Positions 57,015-64,000 of a DNA stretch of 64,000 nucleotides are shown here, one piece after another. Source of the DNA: B30-G6 sp964633115 (GTDB lineage: Bacteria; Desulfobacterota; Desulfobacteria; Desulfobacterales; B30-G6); assembly GCA_964633115.1 (NCBI GenBank), contig CAZWEO010000007.1, forward strand, positions 1 through 64,000, read 5' to 3'. A program made the position numbers and the translations under genes. Position 1 is the stretch's first letter; the number at the start of each line of letters is the position of its first letter. Below the pieces are notes generated by a model that did no database searches, had not been told where the DNA came from, and saw nothing but the letters and a program-made list of their open reading frames with translations.

Positions 57015-59804
57015 GAGATATTGTCCGGTGTAAGATTCCTGAATGTTCACCAGGGCTTCGGGTGTGCCGCAGCCCACAACCTGGCCGCCCGCATCCCCGC
57101 CTTCAGGTCCCAAATCGATGATATAATCAGCTGACTTAATAACATCCAGGTTGTGTTCAATGATAATGATGGTATTGCCGGCATCCACCAATCGATGCAG
57201 GACTGTCAAAAGGCAGCGGATATCTTCACTATGCAGGCCCGTGGTGGGCTCGTCCAAGATATAGAGGGACCGCCCAGTTGCTTTCTTACTCAGTTCTTTG
57301 GCCAACTTAATACGCTGGGCTTCGCCGCCCGAAAGTGTGATGGCTGACTGCCCCAATCGGATGTAGCCAATGCCTACATCCACTAGCGTTTGGAGCTTAG
57401 CGCGGATTTTACCAATTTTACTAAAAAATGCCAGTGCCTGGTTGACGGTCATGTCGAGAATGTCGACGATGTTTTGACCACGGTAACGAATTTCGAGGGT
57501 TTCGCGGTTATATCGCTTTCCCTGGCAAGCATCGCAGGGGACATAAACGTCCGGTAAGAAATGCATCTCAATTTTAACAATACCGTCCCCGCCGCATGCT
57601 TCACAACGGCCACCTTTGACATTAAAGCTGAAGCGGCCGGGTTTATAGCCGCGCATACGTGCTTCGGGCGTTTTGGAGAACAGCTCTCTTATAAAGGTAA
57701 ATAATCCGGTGTAGGTTGCAGGATTGGATCGCGGTGTCCTGCCGATGGCTGACTGGTCGATATGAATGACCTTGTCTATATGCTCAATACCACTGAGATC
57801 GCAATATTTTCCGGCACTGATGGTTTTACGATGGAGTCTTTGGGTGAGGGCTTGATACAGGGTCTGCAGAATCAGTGATGACTTACCGGATCCTGAGACA
57901 CCAGTGACACAGATTAAACACCCCAAGGGGAAACGAACATCAATATGATGGAGATTGTTTTGAGAGGCTCCCTGGATATAAATTTTGCTACCATTGCCCT
58001 TACGTCTCTGTTTGGGAACATCAATGCTGGCTTTTCCAGACAGATAACGACCAGTCAAGGAGAACTCAGAAAGCATCAGTTCTTCTGGCGATCCGCAAAA
58101 TACAACCTCACCCCCGGCGATTCCGGCGCCAGGTCCCATGTCAACAATATAGTCGGCGCGACGAATGGTTTCCTCATCATGTTCCACAACCACAACCGTA
58201 TTACCCAGGTCGCGCATTTTGGTGAGCGCCGACAAAAGTTGTTGGTTATCACGTTGATGGAGTCCGATGCTGGGCTCGTCCAGAACATAGAGAACGCCGG
58301 TTAATTTTGAACCAATCTGGGTTGCCAGCCTGATACGCTGACTTTCACCACCCGAAAGGGTGTTGGCGCTCCGGTCGAGGGTTAAATAAGGCAAACCAAC
58401 ATTGATTAGAAATCCAAGCCGCTGGGTAATTTCACGCAGGATGCGTTCAGCAATGGCCGCTTTTTTCCCGCTCAGTTTAAGTTGCTGGAAATAATCACGT
58501 ATGCGTCCGATAGGCATGGCGGTTATCTGCGAAATGGTATGACTGCCGACCTTGACCGAACGACTGGCTGGATTCAACTTTGTTCCTAAACACTGCGGAC
58601 AGGCTTTGAAATTCATATATTGTTTGATATCCTGCCGGGCTGGACTTGAATCGGTTTCCTTGTATCGGCGTTCAAGCATGGGGATGATGCCTTCAAATAT
58701 CCGATGATATGCGAAGCGACGATCGTTTTTCTCGAAATAAAATCGAATTTGCTCGTCGCCGGAACCATATAAAAGCACCTGTTGGAATTTTTCGGGGAGA
58801 TCTCGATAAGGTGTATAGATATCGGTTCGATAGTGGGTGGTCAACGCGTCTAAAAACTCGGCAAAATGGACTGAACTCCGGTGGGCCCATACGGCCACGG
58901 CACCTTGGCGCAGGGACAGGCTTGGATTCGGTACGATTAGATTTGGGTCAAACTCGCTCATGGCTCCCAATCCATCGCATTGGGGACAAGCTCCTTGGGG
59001 TGAATTAAATGAAAAACTGGCCGGCGTGAATCCAGGATACTGAATACCACAGCGCAAACAGGCTGCTGTTTCACTAAATAAGATCGGTTTCCCATCAATC
59101 ACATCGATGGTGACCCGGCCACCGGATAAGGAACCCGCCAGCTCCAAAGAGTCTGCCAGGCGATTACGGATACTCTTTTTGATGATTAAGCGATCTACAA
59201 CCACATCAATTCGGTGTTCCTTGGCGGCAGTCAACTTGGAAACCTGTTCAATTTCAAGTGTATTTCCGTCAATCCGGACCCGTGCAAAGCCTTCCTTGCG
59301 CAGGCGTTTCAATAGATTTGCATGCGTTCCTTTTTGTTTGTGTACAACCGGGGAGAGAATTTGGACCCGTGATTTTTCCGGTAGCGCCATGACCTGATCG
59401 ACTATCTGATCAATTGTTTGGGAGGTAATGGGTTGTTCGCATTGGTGACAGTGGGGTGTGCCCACCCGGGCAAACAGCAGACGTAGATAATCATAAATCT
59501 CCGTGATGGTTCCAACTGTCGATCGGGGATTATGGCTGGCGGTTTTTTGCTCGATGGCAATGGCCGGCGATAAGCCCTCGATGGCATCTACAGCAGGTTT
59601 TTCCATGCGTTCCAGGAACTGACGCGCATAGGTGGACAAAGACTCAACATAACGTCGCTGACCCTCTGCATACAGGGTATCAAAGGCTAACGTGGACTTG
59701 CCGGAACCAGATAGACCAGTTATGACGATGAGTTTATTTCCAGGCAACACGAGATCGATGTTCTTGAGATTATGCTGCCGAGCACCTTGTATGCTTATAT
59801 CCAT
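56976..59804 (-). CDS. uvrA: UvrABC system protein A
   Basis: 942-residue damage-recognition ATPase of nucleotide excision repair. Two ABC modules: Walker A GLSGSGKSTLAFDTLYAEG (near residue 31) and GVSGSGKSSLILQTL (near 640); signatures TLSGGESQRIRLA and TLSGGEAQRIKLA. Zinc modules CHQC/CLRC-CPQC in the first half and CEACGGDGIVKIEM...CDACQGKRYN in the second. Length normal. Its C-terminal codons lie in the atpE terminator hairpin. Convergent with the F0 operon. Confidence 0.97.
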   Translation of the reverse strand: MDISIQGARQHNLKNIDLVLPGNKLIVITGLSGSGKSTLAFDTLYAEGQRRYVESLSTYARQFLERMEKPAVDAIEGLSPAIAIEQKTASHNPRSTVGTITEIYDYLRLLFARVGTPHCHQCEQPITSQTIDQIVDQVMALPEKSRVQILSPVVHKQKGTHANLLKRLRKEGFARVRIDGNTLEIEQVSKLTAAKEHRIDVVVDRLIIKKSIRNRLADSLELAGSLSGGRVTIDVIDGKPILFSETAACLRCGIQYPGFTPASFSFNSPQGACPQCDGLGAMSEFDPNLIVPNPSLSLRQGAVAVWAHRSSVHFAEFLDALTTHYRTDIYTPYRDLPEKFQQVLLYGSGDEQIRFYFEKNDRRFAYHRIFEGIIPMLERRYKETDSSPARQDIKQYMNFKACPQCLGTKLNPASRSVKVGSHTISQITAMPIGRIRDYFQQLKLSGKKAAIAERILREITQRLGFLINVGLPYLTLDRSANTLSGGESQRIRLATQIGSKLTGVLYVLDEPSIGLHQRDNQQLLSALTKMRDLGNTVVVVEHDEETIRRADYIVDMGPGAGIAGGEVVFCGSPEELMLSEFSLTGRYLSGKASIDVPKQRRKGNGSKIYIQGASQNNLHHIDVRFPLGCLICVTGVSGSGKSSLILQTLYQALTQRLHRKTISAGKYCDLSGIEHIDKVIHIDQSAIGRTPRSNPATYTGLFTFIRELFSKTPEARMRGYKPGRFSFNVKGGRCEACGGDGIVKIEMHFLPDVYVPCDACQGKRYNRETLEIRYRGQNIVDILDMTVNQALAFFSKIGKIRAKLQTLVDVGIGYIRLGQSAITLSGGEAQRIKLAKELSKKATGRSLYILDEPTTGLHSEDIRCLLTVLHRLVDAGNTIIIIEHNLDVIKSADYIIDLGPEGGDAGGQVVGCGTPEALVNIQESYTGQYLKTKLEQKKTALE

Positions 59805-60484
59805 TCAGGCACCATACGGCATATCAGATGCCGGATCAACTGCCGAAATTGCGCTAGCGTATGGCTATGGTAGTTGTCAGAATAAGGTTCCCATTCCTGT
59901 AGAAAATGTCTGAACAGCATATTTTTTACCTTTTTATTTCGGAAAATTTTCCTGCCAGCTCGTATAAAAACAAACTCATTTATAGAGCTATTAAAACAAG
60001 CTTTAGCTAGCATGATGAAATGATTAGAGTTTTATTAGTTTCATGTTTGCATGATTTTTCTTTGCTTAAAACTCTGCCCAAAAAAGTTAAAAATAAAAGA
60101 AAACAGAAGAAAATAGATGAAAATAGGAGAAAAGTAGATTGTCAAAAAATTGTTCATAACTTCGGATATGCCTAAAATTCTTAAAGAAAATTGGAAATCC
60201 TAAGGGCCGTGTATCAAAGAATTGACAAAATTTATCATAAAAAAATTATTGATATCAACGTGTTAAAGTGAGTCAAATTCTGTGGGCAGCATGAGTTTTC
60301 AAATCGGCCCTATCCGGTTTGACAATTGTTCAAGGCTGGCTTAAAAATCACCCAACGATTGAGGATATAGATCTCATCCGGTTTTTTCCAAAAAAACCGA
60401 TAAATTTCGTTATTTTATCCAGTTGATTAATCCCTGAACATATCAACGCATAATTGAATCGGATCCACGAGAAATCTGGTATTT
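59805..60484. other. 680-bp AT-rich region upstream of dnaA
   Basis: No gene seen. Divergent uvrA and dnaA promoters must lie here. From about 60000 it is strongly AT-rich with purine runs (GAAAATAGATGAAAATAGG near 60110). A hairpin CGGTTTTTT-CCA-AAAAAACCG spans 60379-60399. I searched by eye for clusters of TTATNCACA DnaA boxes and found none, so an origin is not called. Confidence 0.5.
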
Positions 60485-61828
60485 ATGGAAGCTGTTTGGA
60501 ACGAGATAAAAGCTGCAGTCAAGGAAAAAATTCCTGGACATTGTTACAAAATGTGGATCGAACCGATTCAGTTCGATAAGACAACCGAAGAGGCCATCCA
60601 CCTGTCTTGTCCCAATCAATTTTATAAGAAGCGTATCCTAAGCAATTACGCCAATTTGATGGAAACTGAACTAGCCCGTATTATGGGACATCCCTGTGAC
60701 CTCGTTTTCAAGGTGAACCATCAGGCCGCTAGATCAACATCGAGTCACTTAACGGGGCAACACCAGATGTTGCTTCCGAGTATCCATTCCAAAGCCTACA
60801 GTGGTCGGATGTTGCGCCATAATTTCACTTTTGATGAATTCGTAGTCGGTCAGTGTAATGGCCTGGCTTATTCTGCTGCACTTTCTTTGGCTTCCAGGCG
60901 TTCGTCTCAGCAAAATTCTGTATTTCTACTTTCCAAAACCGGAAATGGCAAGAGTCATTTAAGCCAGGCTGTGGGCCATCATATCCTGTCTGCATTTCCG
61001 GCTGAGCGCGTGTTTTATATTACCGCTGAAGATTTTACCAACGAAATGACCTACGCATTCCAAAGCAATACGATTGGGAAGTTCAAAGAAAAATATCAAA
61101 AGCAATGTGATGTATTGCTTCTGGAGGATGTACATCATCTCAGTGGAAAGGATCGTACCCAGCAAGAGCTGGCCCTGGTACTGGACACACTATTCGAATC
61201 TGATAAAAAAATTATCTTTTCGAGTTGCTATCTGCCCGGAGAAATTCCCAAATTAAATGAGAAATTACGCTCCCGACTCAGTTACGGTCTCATCTCTAGC
61301 ATCGAAAAACCGGAATATCAGACCCGGATTAAAATTCTGGCAAAAAAGTCAGCCGCCAATGGTTGTAAGCTCCCTCAGGAAGTAGCTAATTATCTTGCCG
61401 ACGCACTCTGTGATAATGTTCGGCAGCTGGAAAGTGGACTTATCGGTGTAGTGGCCCAGTCATCTCTGTTGGGAATGGATATTGATTTGAAGCTGGCTGA
61501 GAGCGTGGTTAGCAATATTGTACAGCAACAAAAGACCATTACCATCGATGTCATCAAGAAGCTCGTGTGCCTGCAGTATAAGCTTAGTATGAAGGAGCTG
61601 GTATCGCGATCGCGCAAACAGCGTATTGTCAAACCCAGACAGGTTGCCATCTTTTTGGCCCGGCGATATACAGATCAGCCCTTGCAAGCCATCGGTAAGA
61701 GTTTCAACCGGTATCACGCCACAGCCTTACATGCCATCGGATGCGTCGAGAAGGAACTAAAACACGACGCCCCCCTCAAGCGGCATGTAAAGTATCTGAG
61801 CGAAAAACTCGAATCAGGTGATTTCTAA
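60485..61828 (+). CDS. dnaA: Divergent DnaA replication initiator
   Basis: 447 residues with DnaA layout: domain I (about 1-75), short linker, AAA+ domain III (about 110-320) and DNA-binding domain IV (about 350-440). Walker A reads SKTGNGKSH (150-158), first Gly replaced by Ser; Walker B is LLLEDVHHL (D215); NEKLRSRLSYGL matches the arginine-finger region. In domain IV the nearly invariant GRDHTTVLHA is replaced by NRYHATALHA (408-417), one residue shorter before it, with Asp to Tyr and Thr to Ala. No dnaN or recF is next to it. It may be a second DnaA paralogue with altered box preference. A strong terminator follows. Confidence 0.85.
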   Translation: MEAVWNEIKAAVKEKIPGHCYKMWIEPIQFDKTTEEAIHLSCPNQFYKKRILSNYANLMETELARIMGHPCDLVFKVNHQAARSTSSHLTGQHQMLLPSIHSKAYSGRMLRHNFTFDEFVVGQCNGLAYSAALSLASRRSSQQNSVFLLSKTGNGKSHLSQAVGHHILSAFPAERVFYITAEDFTNEMTYAFQSNTIGKFKEKYQKQCDVLLLEDVHHLSGKDRTQQELALVLDTLFESDKKIIFSSCYLPGEIPKLNEKLRSRLSYGLISSIEKPEYQTRIKILAKKSAANGCKLPQEVANYLADALCDNVRQLESGLIGVVAQSSLLGMDIDLKLAESVVSNIVQQQKTITIDVIKKLVCLQYKLSMKELVSRSRKQRIVKPRQVAIFLARRYTDQPLQAIGKSFNRYHATALHAIGCVEKELKHDAPLKRHVKYLSEKLESGDF

Positions 61829-61876
61829 AAGCAAAAAACAGCCCTTGTTCAGGAACAAGAGCTGTTTTTTGCTTTT
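61827..61876. terminator. Shared bidirectional terminator (dnaA / small cysteine protein)
   Basis: Outer arms AAAAGCAAAAAACAGC (61827-61842) and GCTGTTTTTTGCTTTT (61861-61876), inner arms CTTGTTC (61844-61850) and GAACAAG (61853-61859). It starts at the dnaA stop and covers the stop of the convergent 65-residue gene. Confidence 0.85.
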
Positions 61877-62072
61877 ATTGGGTTTTAATAAAGGTATCGT
61901 TGGAGGCCACAATATCCTCAATGACCTCCAGCCGCAGATTGCGGTTGTATTCGATGAGGCAACGCAATTTTAAAGCGCAGTGTTTTGTGCATAAATCATC
62001 GGCAGGATCATATTCCCCAATGCAACCGATTTGATCGTCCAACACTTCAATTTCAATTATTCTATTTTCCAT
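61875..62072 (-). CDS. Small conserved-looking cysteine protein
   Basis: 65-residue acidic protein, MENRIIEIEVLDDQIG then C17 within GCIGEYDPADDL and a cluster CTKHCALKLRC (C28, C32, C38). Four cysteines with a CX10CX3CX5C pattern could bind zinc or an Fe-S cluster. No TM or signal. Supported as a gene by its own terminator, tight fit before suhB and a plausible Shine-Dalgarno (AAGGCGAG). I do not recognise a named family; function unknown. Confidence 0.6.
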   Translation of the reverse strand: MENRIIEIEVLDDQIGCIGEYDPADDLCTKHCALKLRCLIEYNRNLRLEVIEDIVASNDTFIKTQ

Positions 62073-62145
62073 ATAAACCGCTCGCCTTTCTTACTAATTA
62101 TCTATCCGACAATATGTATTATTACATTAAATTATTCAATCATTA

Positions 62146-62916
62146 TTATGTTTGCAATAGTGACAGCATTTCGTCATGTATGAGCCCATTCGTCGCCAAA
62201 ATCTCCTGGTGTTCGATCTGGAATGGGTTGTTATTAAAATTTGTAACCACTGCCCCAGATTCCTTAGCGATAACCAGAGCTGCTGCTGTATCCCATGGAT
62301 GGAGATTTTGTTCCCAGTAGCCATCAAAACGACCACAGCTTAGGGCGCATAAATCGATCGCAGCAGATCCCAAGCGGCGAATGCCGCGGGCAGCTCGCAA
62401 ACAGTTAGTCAGTCGCTGGGTAATGGTATCAAAAACAGACCTTAGGTTGTAAGGAAAACCAGTTGCTAGCAGACTGTCGCCAACAGTGGCCGTGCTGGAG
62501 ACTCGGATGGGACGGTCATTTAAAAACGCGCCTTTTCCGGTGATAGCTGTAAATAGCTCGCCATTTATGGGATTTAAAACAACTCCCATTTCCGGAACCC
62601 CATTTCGGGCGAAGGCAATGGAAATCGAGAAAATCGGTACCTGGTGTGCAAAATTGACGGTGCCGTCCAGCGGATCAATAATCCATTGATGCGCAGCTTC
62701 TCTTTGATCTAAACCGCTCTCCTCGGCTAATATCGTATGATTGGGAAAGGTACGGCGGATAATTTTGATTATGGCTGCTTCGGAGGCTGTATCTGCCTGA
62801 GTAACCAAATCAACCGCACCTTTTTTACGAATATCCAGGATGTTCCCGAAATGTGATTTAAGGATCCGACCACTTTCAAAAGCAGCTTTAATAGCGGTCC
62901 GTTTGATCTGGTCCAT
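62146..62916 (-). CDS. suhB: Inositol-1-monophosphatase (SuhB family)
   Basis: About 256-residue Mg2+-dependent, Li+-sensitive phosphatase. Metal motif 1 is WIIDPLDGTVNFAHQ, metal motif 2 is LHPWDTAAALVIAKESGAVV, and E in LAEESGLDQ is also present. In E. coli SuhB also acts in rRNA antitermination, so substrate alone may not describe its role. Start at 62916 (MDQIKRTAIKAAFESG) follows AGGG with suitable spacing; upstream ATGs at 62937 and 62922 are alternatives. Confidence 0.92.
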   Translation of the reverse strand: MDQIKRTAIKAAFESGRILKSHFGNILDIRKKGAVDLVTQADTASEAAIIKIIRRTFPNHTILAEESGLDQREAAHQWIIDPLDGTVNFAHQVPIFSISIAFARNGVPEMGVVLNPINGELFTAITGKGAFLNDRPIRVSSTATVGDSLLATGFPYNLRSVFDTITQRLTNCLRAARGIRRLGSAAIDLCALSCGRFDGYWEQNLHPWDTAAALVIAKESGAVVTNFNNNPFQIEHQEILATNGLIHDEMLSLLQT

Positions 62917-62922
62917 ATTCAT

Positions 62923-63314
62923 CCCTAAATTTTGCATGAAATTTGATGCGAACCTTATAAACGCTGGATTGTGTTCATTTTAGGGGAATTTTCAATCATC
63001 GTTGGCCAACCGCGTAGGTTAGCATATTTTTATCTTTTTTTTACCATCAAATTTCACCCAAAGTGCAGCCCGGAGGCTTTCATATGCTGTGTAGCTGAGG
63101 GGTCAAAGTAAGACAACTACGTCTTCACCCTCAGGCGCCTTGCCTATGAAAGCCTCCGGGCCGTGCAAAATTCAGGTCGGTGGCATCGTTATAGGTGATA
63201 ATGAGAGGAAGTCAAGGGTTTTTGGACGCTGCAATTGAAAACATCCGACAGGAGAATCATAAGCACTCAGCTACAAGCAGCAGAATGCTTATGTCTGAAT
63301 GCTCAAACATGATC
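62923..63314. other. 392-bp gap between hflX and suhB
   Basis: No gene. Contains the 94-nt nested inverted-repeat element (63068-63161) and an A/T-rich stretch near 63024-63050. The stretch 63180-63300 shows nothing recognisable. Confidence 0.5.
63068..63161. repeat. 94-nt nested palindromic element or structured RNA
   Basis: Three nested stems: outer 17-bp GCCCGGAGGCTTTCATA (63068-63084) with its exact complement at 63145-63161; middle CTGAGGG (63095-63101) with CCCTCAG (63128-63134); inner AAGAC (63110-63114) with GTCTT (63121-63125), loop AACTAC. No T-run follows on either strand, so it is not a simple terminator. REP-like element or non-coding RNA are both possible. Confidence 0.6.
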
Positions 63315-64000
63315 TTATCCTACAATTTTTTCCAGATGCTTGATTAATGGCCTCAACGTATTCGCGCTTCGGGCTGAAACAATAAAACCTTGGTGTTGAT
63401 TGTGTAACCGGCTTTTTTCTTCGGCAGAGACCAGGTCTTTTTTGTTGAGTACGCGTATCAGGGGGATATGTTGCAGGGAGAGATCATATAACAAAGATTC
63501 CACGGAATCGATCTGTTCCGGATGACGGGGATTGCTGATATCGATCACGTGCAGCAGAATATCTGCATTTTCGAGTTCTTCCAGGGTGGCCCGAAAGGCC
63601 ACCAGGAGGTCTTCTGGCAGGTTTTTTATGAAACCAACCGTATCTGTAATTATAACCTCTGTGTCGCGCGGAAATCGAAGCCGTCGGCTGGCCGGATCCA
63701 GCGTCGCGAACAATTGTTTTTCGGCCAGTACGCGGCTGTGGGTTAGGGTATTGAGCAGCGTGGATTTACCGGCATTGGTATATCCGATGATGGAAATAAT
63801 GGGCAAAGCATTGCGCGACCGTCGGGCACGCTGCTGTTGACGTTGTTTGCGGACATTCAGGAGGGCTTTTTCCAGTTGGTTTAATTTGGTGCGGACCCGT
63901 CGACGGTTGATCTCCAGCTTGGTTTCACCCGGGCCTCTACCACCGATACCACCGGTCAGACGCGACATAGCCGTGTTTTTGGATATGAGTCTGGGTAACA
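63315..64000 (-). CDS. hflX: GTPase HflX (3' part, truncated by window end)
   Basis: C-terminal 228 residues of HflX, a ribosome-associated GTPase that rescues stalled ribosomes. The frame is open to the window edge; codons before the first visible Met read LPRLISKNTA, matching the HflX linker, so the gene begins beyond 64000. Motifs: RLTGGIGGRGPGETKLEIN, G1 GYTNAGKSTLLN, G3 DTVGFI, G4 NKKD, and the Switch II region LPEDLLVAFRATLEEL. Confidence 0.95.
   Translation of the reverse strand, partial: LPRLISKNTAMSRLTGGIGGRGPGETKLEINRRRVRTKLNQLEKALLNVRKQRQQQRARRSRNALPIISIIGYTNAGKSTLLNTLTHSRVLAEKQLFATLDPASRRLRFPRDTEVIITDTVGFIKNLPEDLLVAFRATLEELENADILLHVIDISNPRHPEQIDSVESLLYDLSLQHIPLIRVLNKKDLVSAEEKSRLHNQHQGFIVSARSANTLRPLIKHLEKIVG

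Noticed and set aside
59815..60484. Possible oriC next to dnaA
   Set aside because: The region is AT-rich, but no cluster of TTATNCACA-like boxes was found by eye and the DnaA itself has an altered recognition motif. GC skew cannot be judged from here.
63068..63161. Integron attC site
   Set aside because: The palindrome lacks the GTTRRRY / RYYYAAC core sites and no integron cassette or integrase is nearby.
1..64000. CRISPR arrays, insertion sequences, prophage genes, rRNA operons
   Set aside because: No regularly spaced direct repeats, no transposase, integrase or phage structural motifs, and no rRNA sequence were seen on either strand.

Overview
The window is about 64 kb of chromosome from a Gram-negative bacterium. 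It is most likely a sulfate-reducer-type Desulfobacterota (Desulfobacterales-like), probably from an uncultured lineage. Four things point there: the order bamA-skp-lpxD-fabZ-lpxA-lpxI-Gfo/Idh-lpxB-msbA, the DHH-CBS-nucleotidyltransferase fusion next to trpS-scpA-scpB, a separate F0 operon (atpZ-atpI-atpB-atpE), and dispersed intergenic repeats of the kind common in such genomes. This assignment is inferred from gene content; no search was run. I see no transposase, integrase, phage module, CRISPR array or rRNA gene.

Layout. 0-6 kb (minus strand): a higA antitoxin with a broken higB, tRNA-Val(CAC), then scpB, scpA, trpS and a tRNA nucleotidyltransferase fusion. 6-9 kb: pilC and a PilS-like sensor kinase with no pilR. 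9-22 kb: a long plus-strand envelope block. It runs from the lipoprotein-release transporter (lolC/E, lolD) through bamA and skp to the lipid A genes lpxD, fabZ, lpxA, lpxI, an oxidoreductase, lpxB and the flippase msbA. 22-25 kb (minus): a polyprenyl-phosphate sugar synthase and a GT39 sugar transferase. 25-31 kb: lptF, lptG, lpxK, a lipid A acyltransferase, a DUF6165 protein and a GT9 heptosyltransferase. 31-45 kb: LPS core and surface-polymer genes. These comprise a GT4-VTC-DUF4956-CotH operon, a second GT4, a kinase-heptosyltransferase fusion, two TagB/TagF-like glycerophosphotransferases with a small nucleotidyltransferase, and the ADP-heptose genes hldE, gmhA and hldD. 45-50 kb: housekeeping genes (Trm112-like, DUF4416, yicC, remA, gmk, rlmB, icd). 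50-55 kb: comF, pgeF, then a coupled glycosyltransferase-O-antigen ligase-pyrK set. 55-60 kb: the F0 genes and uvrA. 60-64 kb: a divergent dnaA, a small cysteine protein, suhB and the 3' part of hflX, which runs off the window.

The dominant theme is outer-membrane construction: lipid A synthesis, acylation and flipping, core heptose supply and transfer, O-antigen ligation, LPS export, lipoprotein release and beta-barrel assembly. The most unusual items are:
- the WaaY-like kinase fused to a heptosyltransferase;
- the CotH/DUF4956/VTC operon;
- a DnaA with an altered DNA-binding signature;
- a c-subunit carrying Na+-type ligands;
- a BamA with an extra N-terminal domain;
- a family of AT-rich intergenic hairpins, many with a GAA loop, placed on stop/start junctions;
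- very long perfect hairpins that serve as shared terminators and reach into the coding ends of convergent genes;
- a 94-nt nested inverted-repeat element between hflX and suhB.
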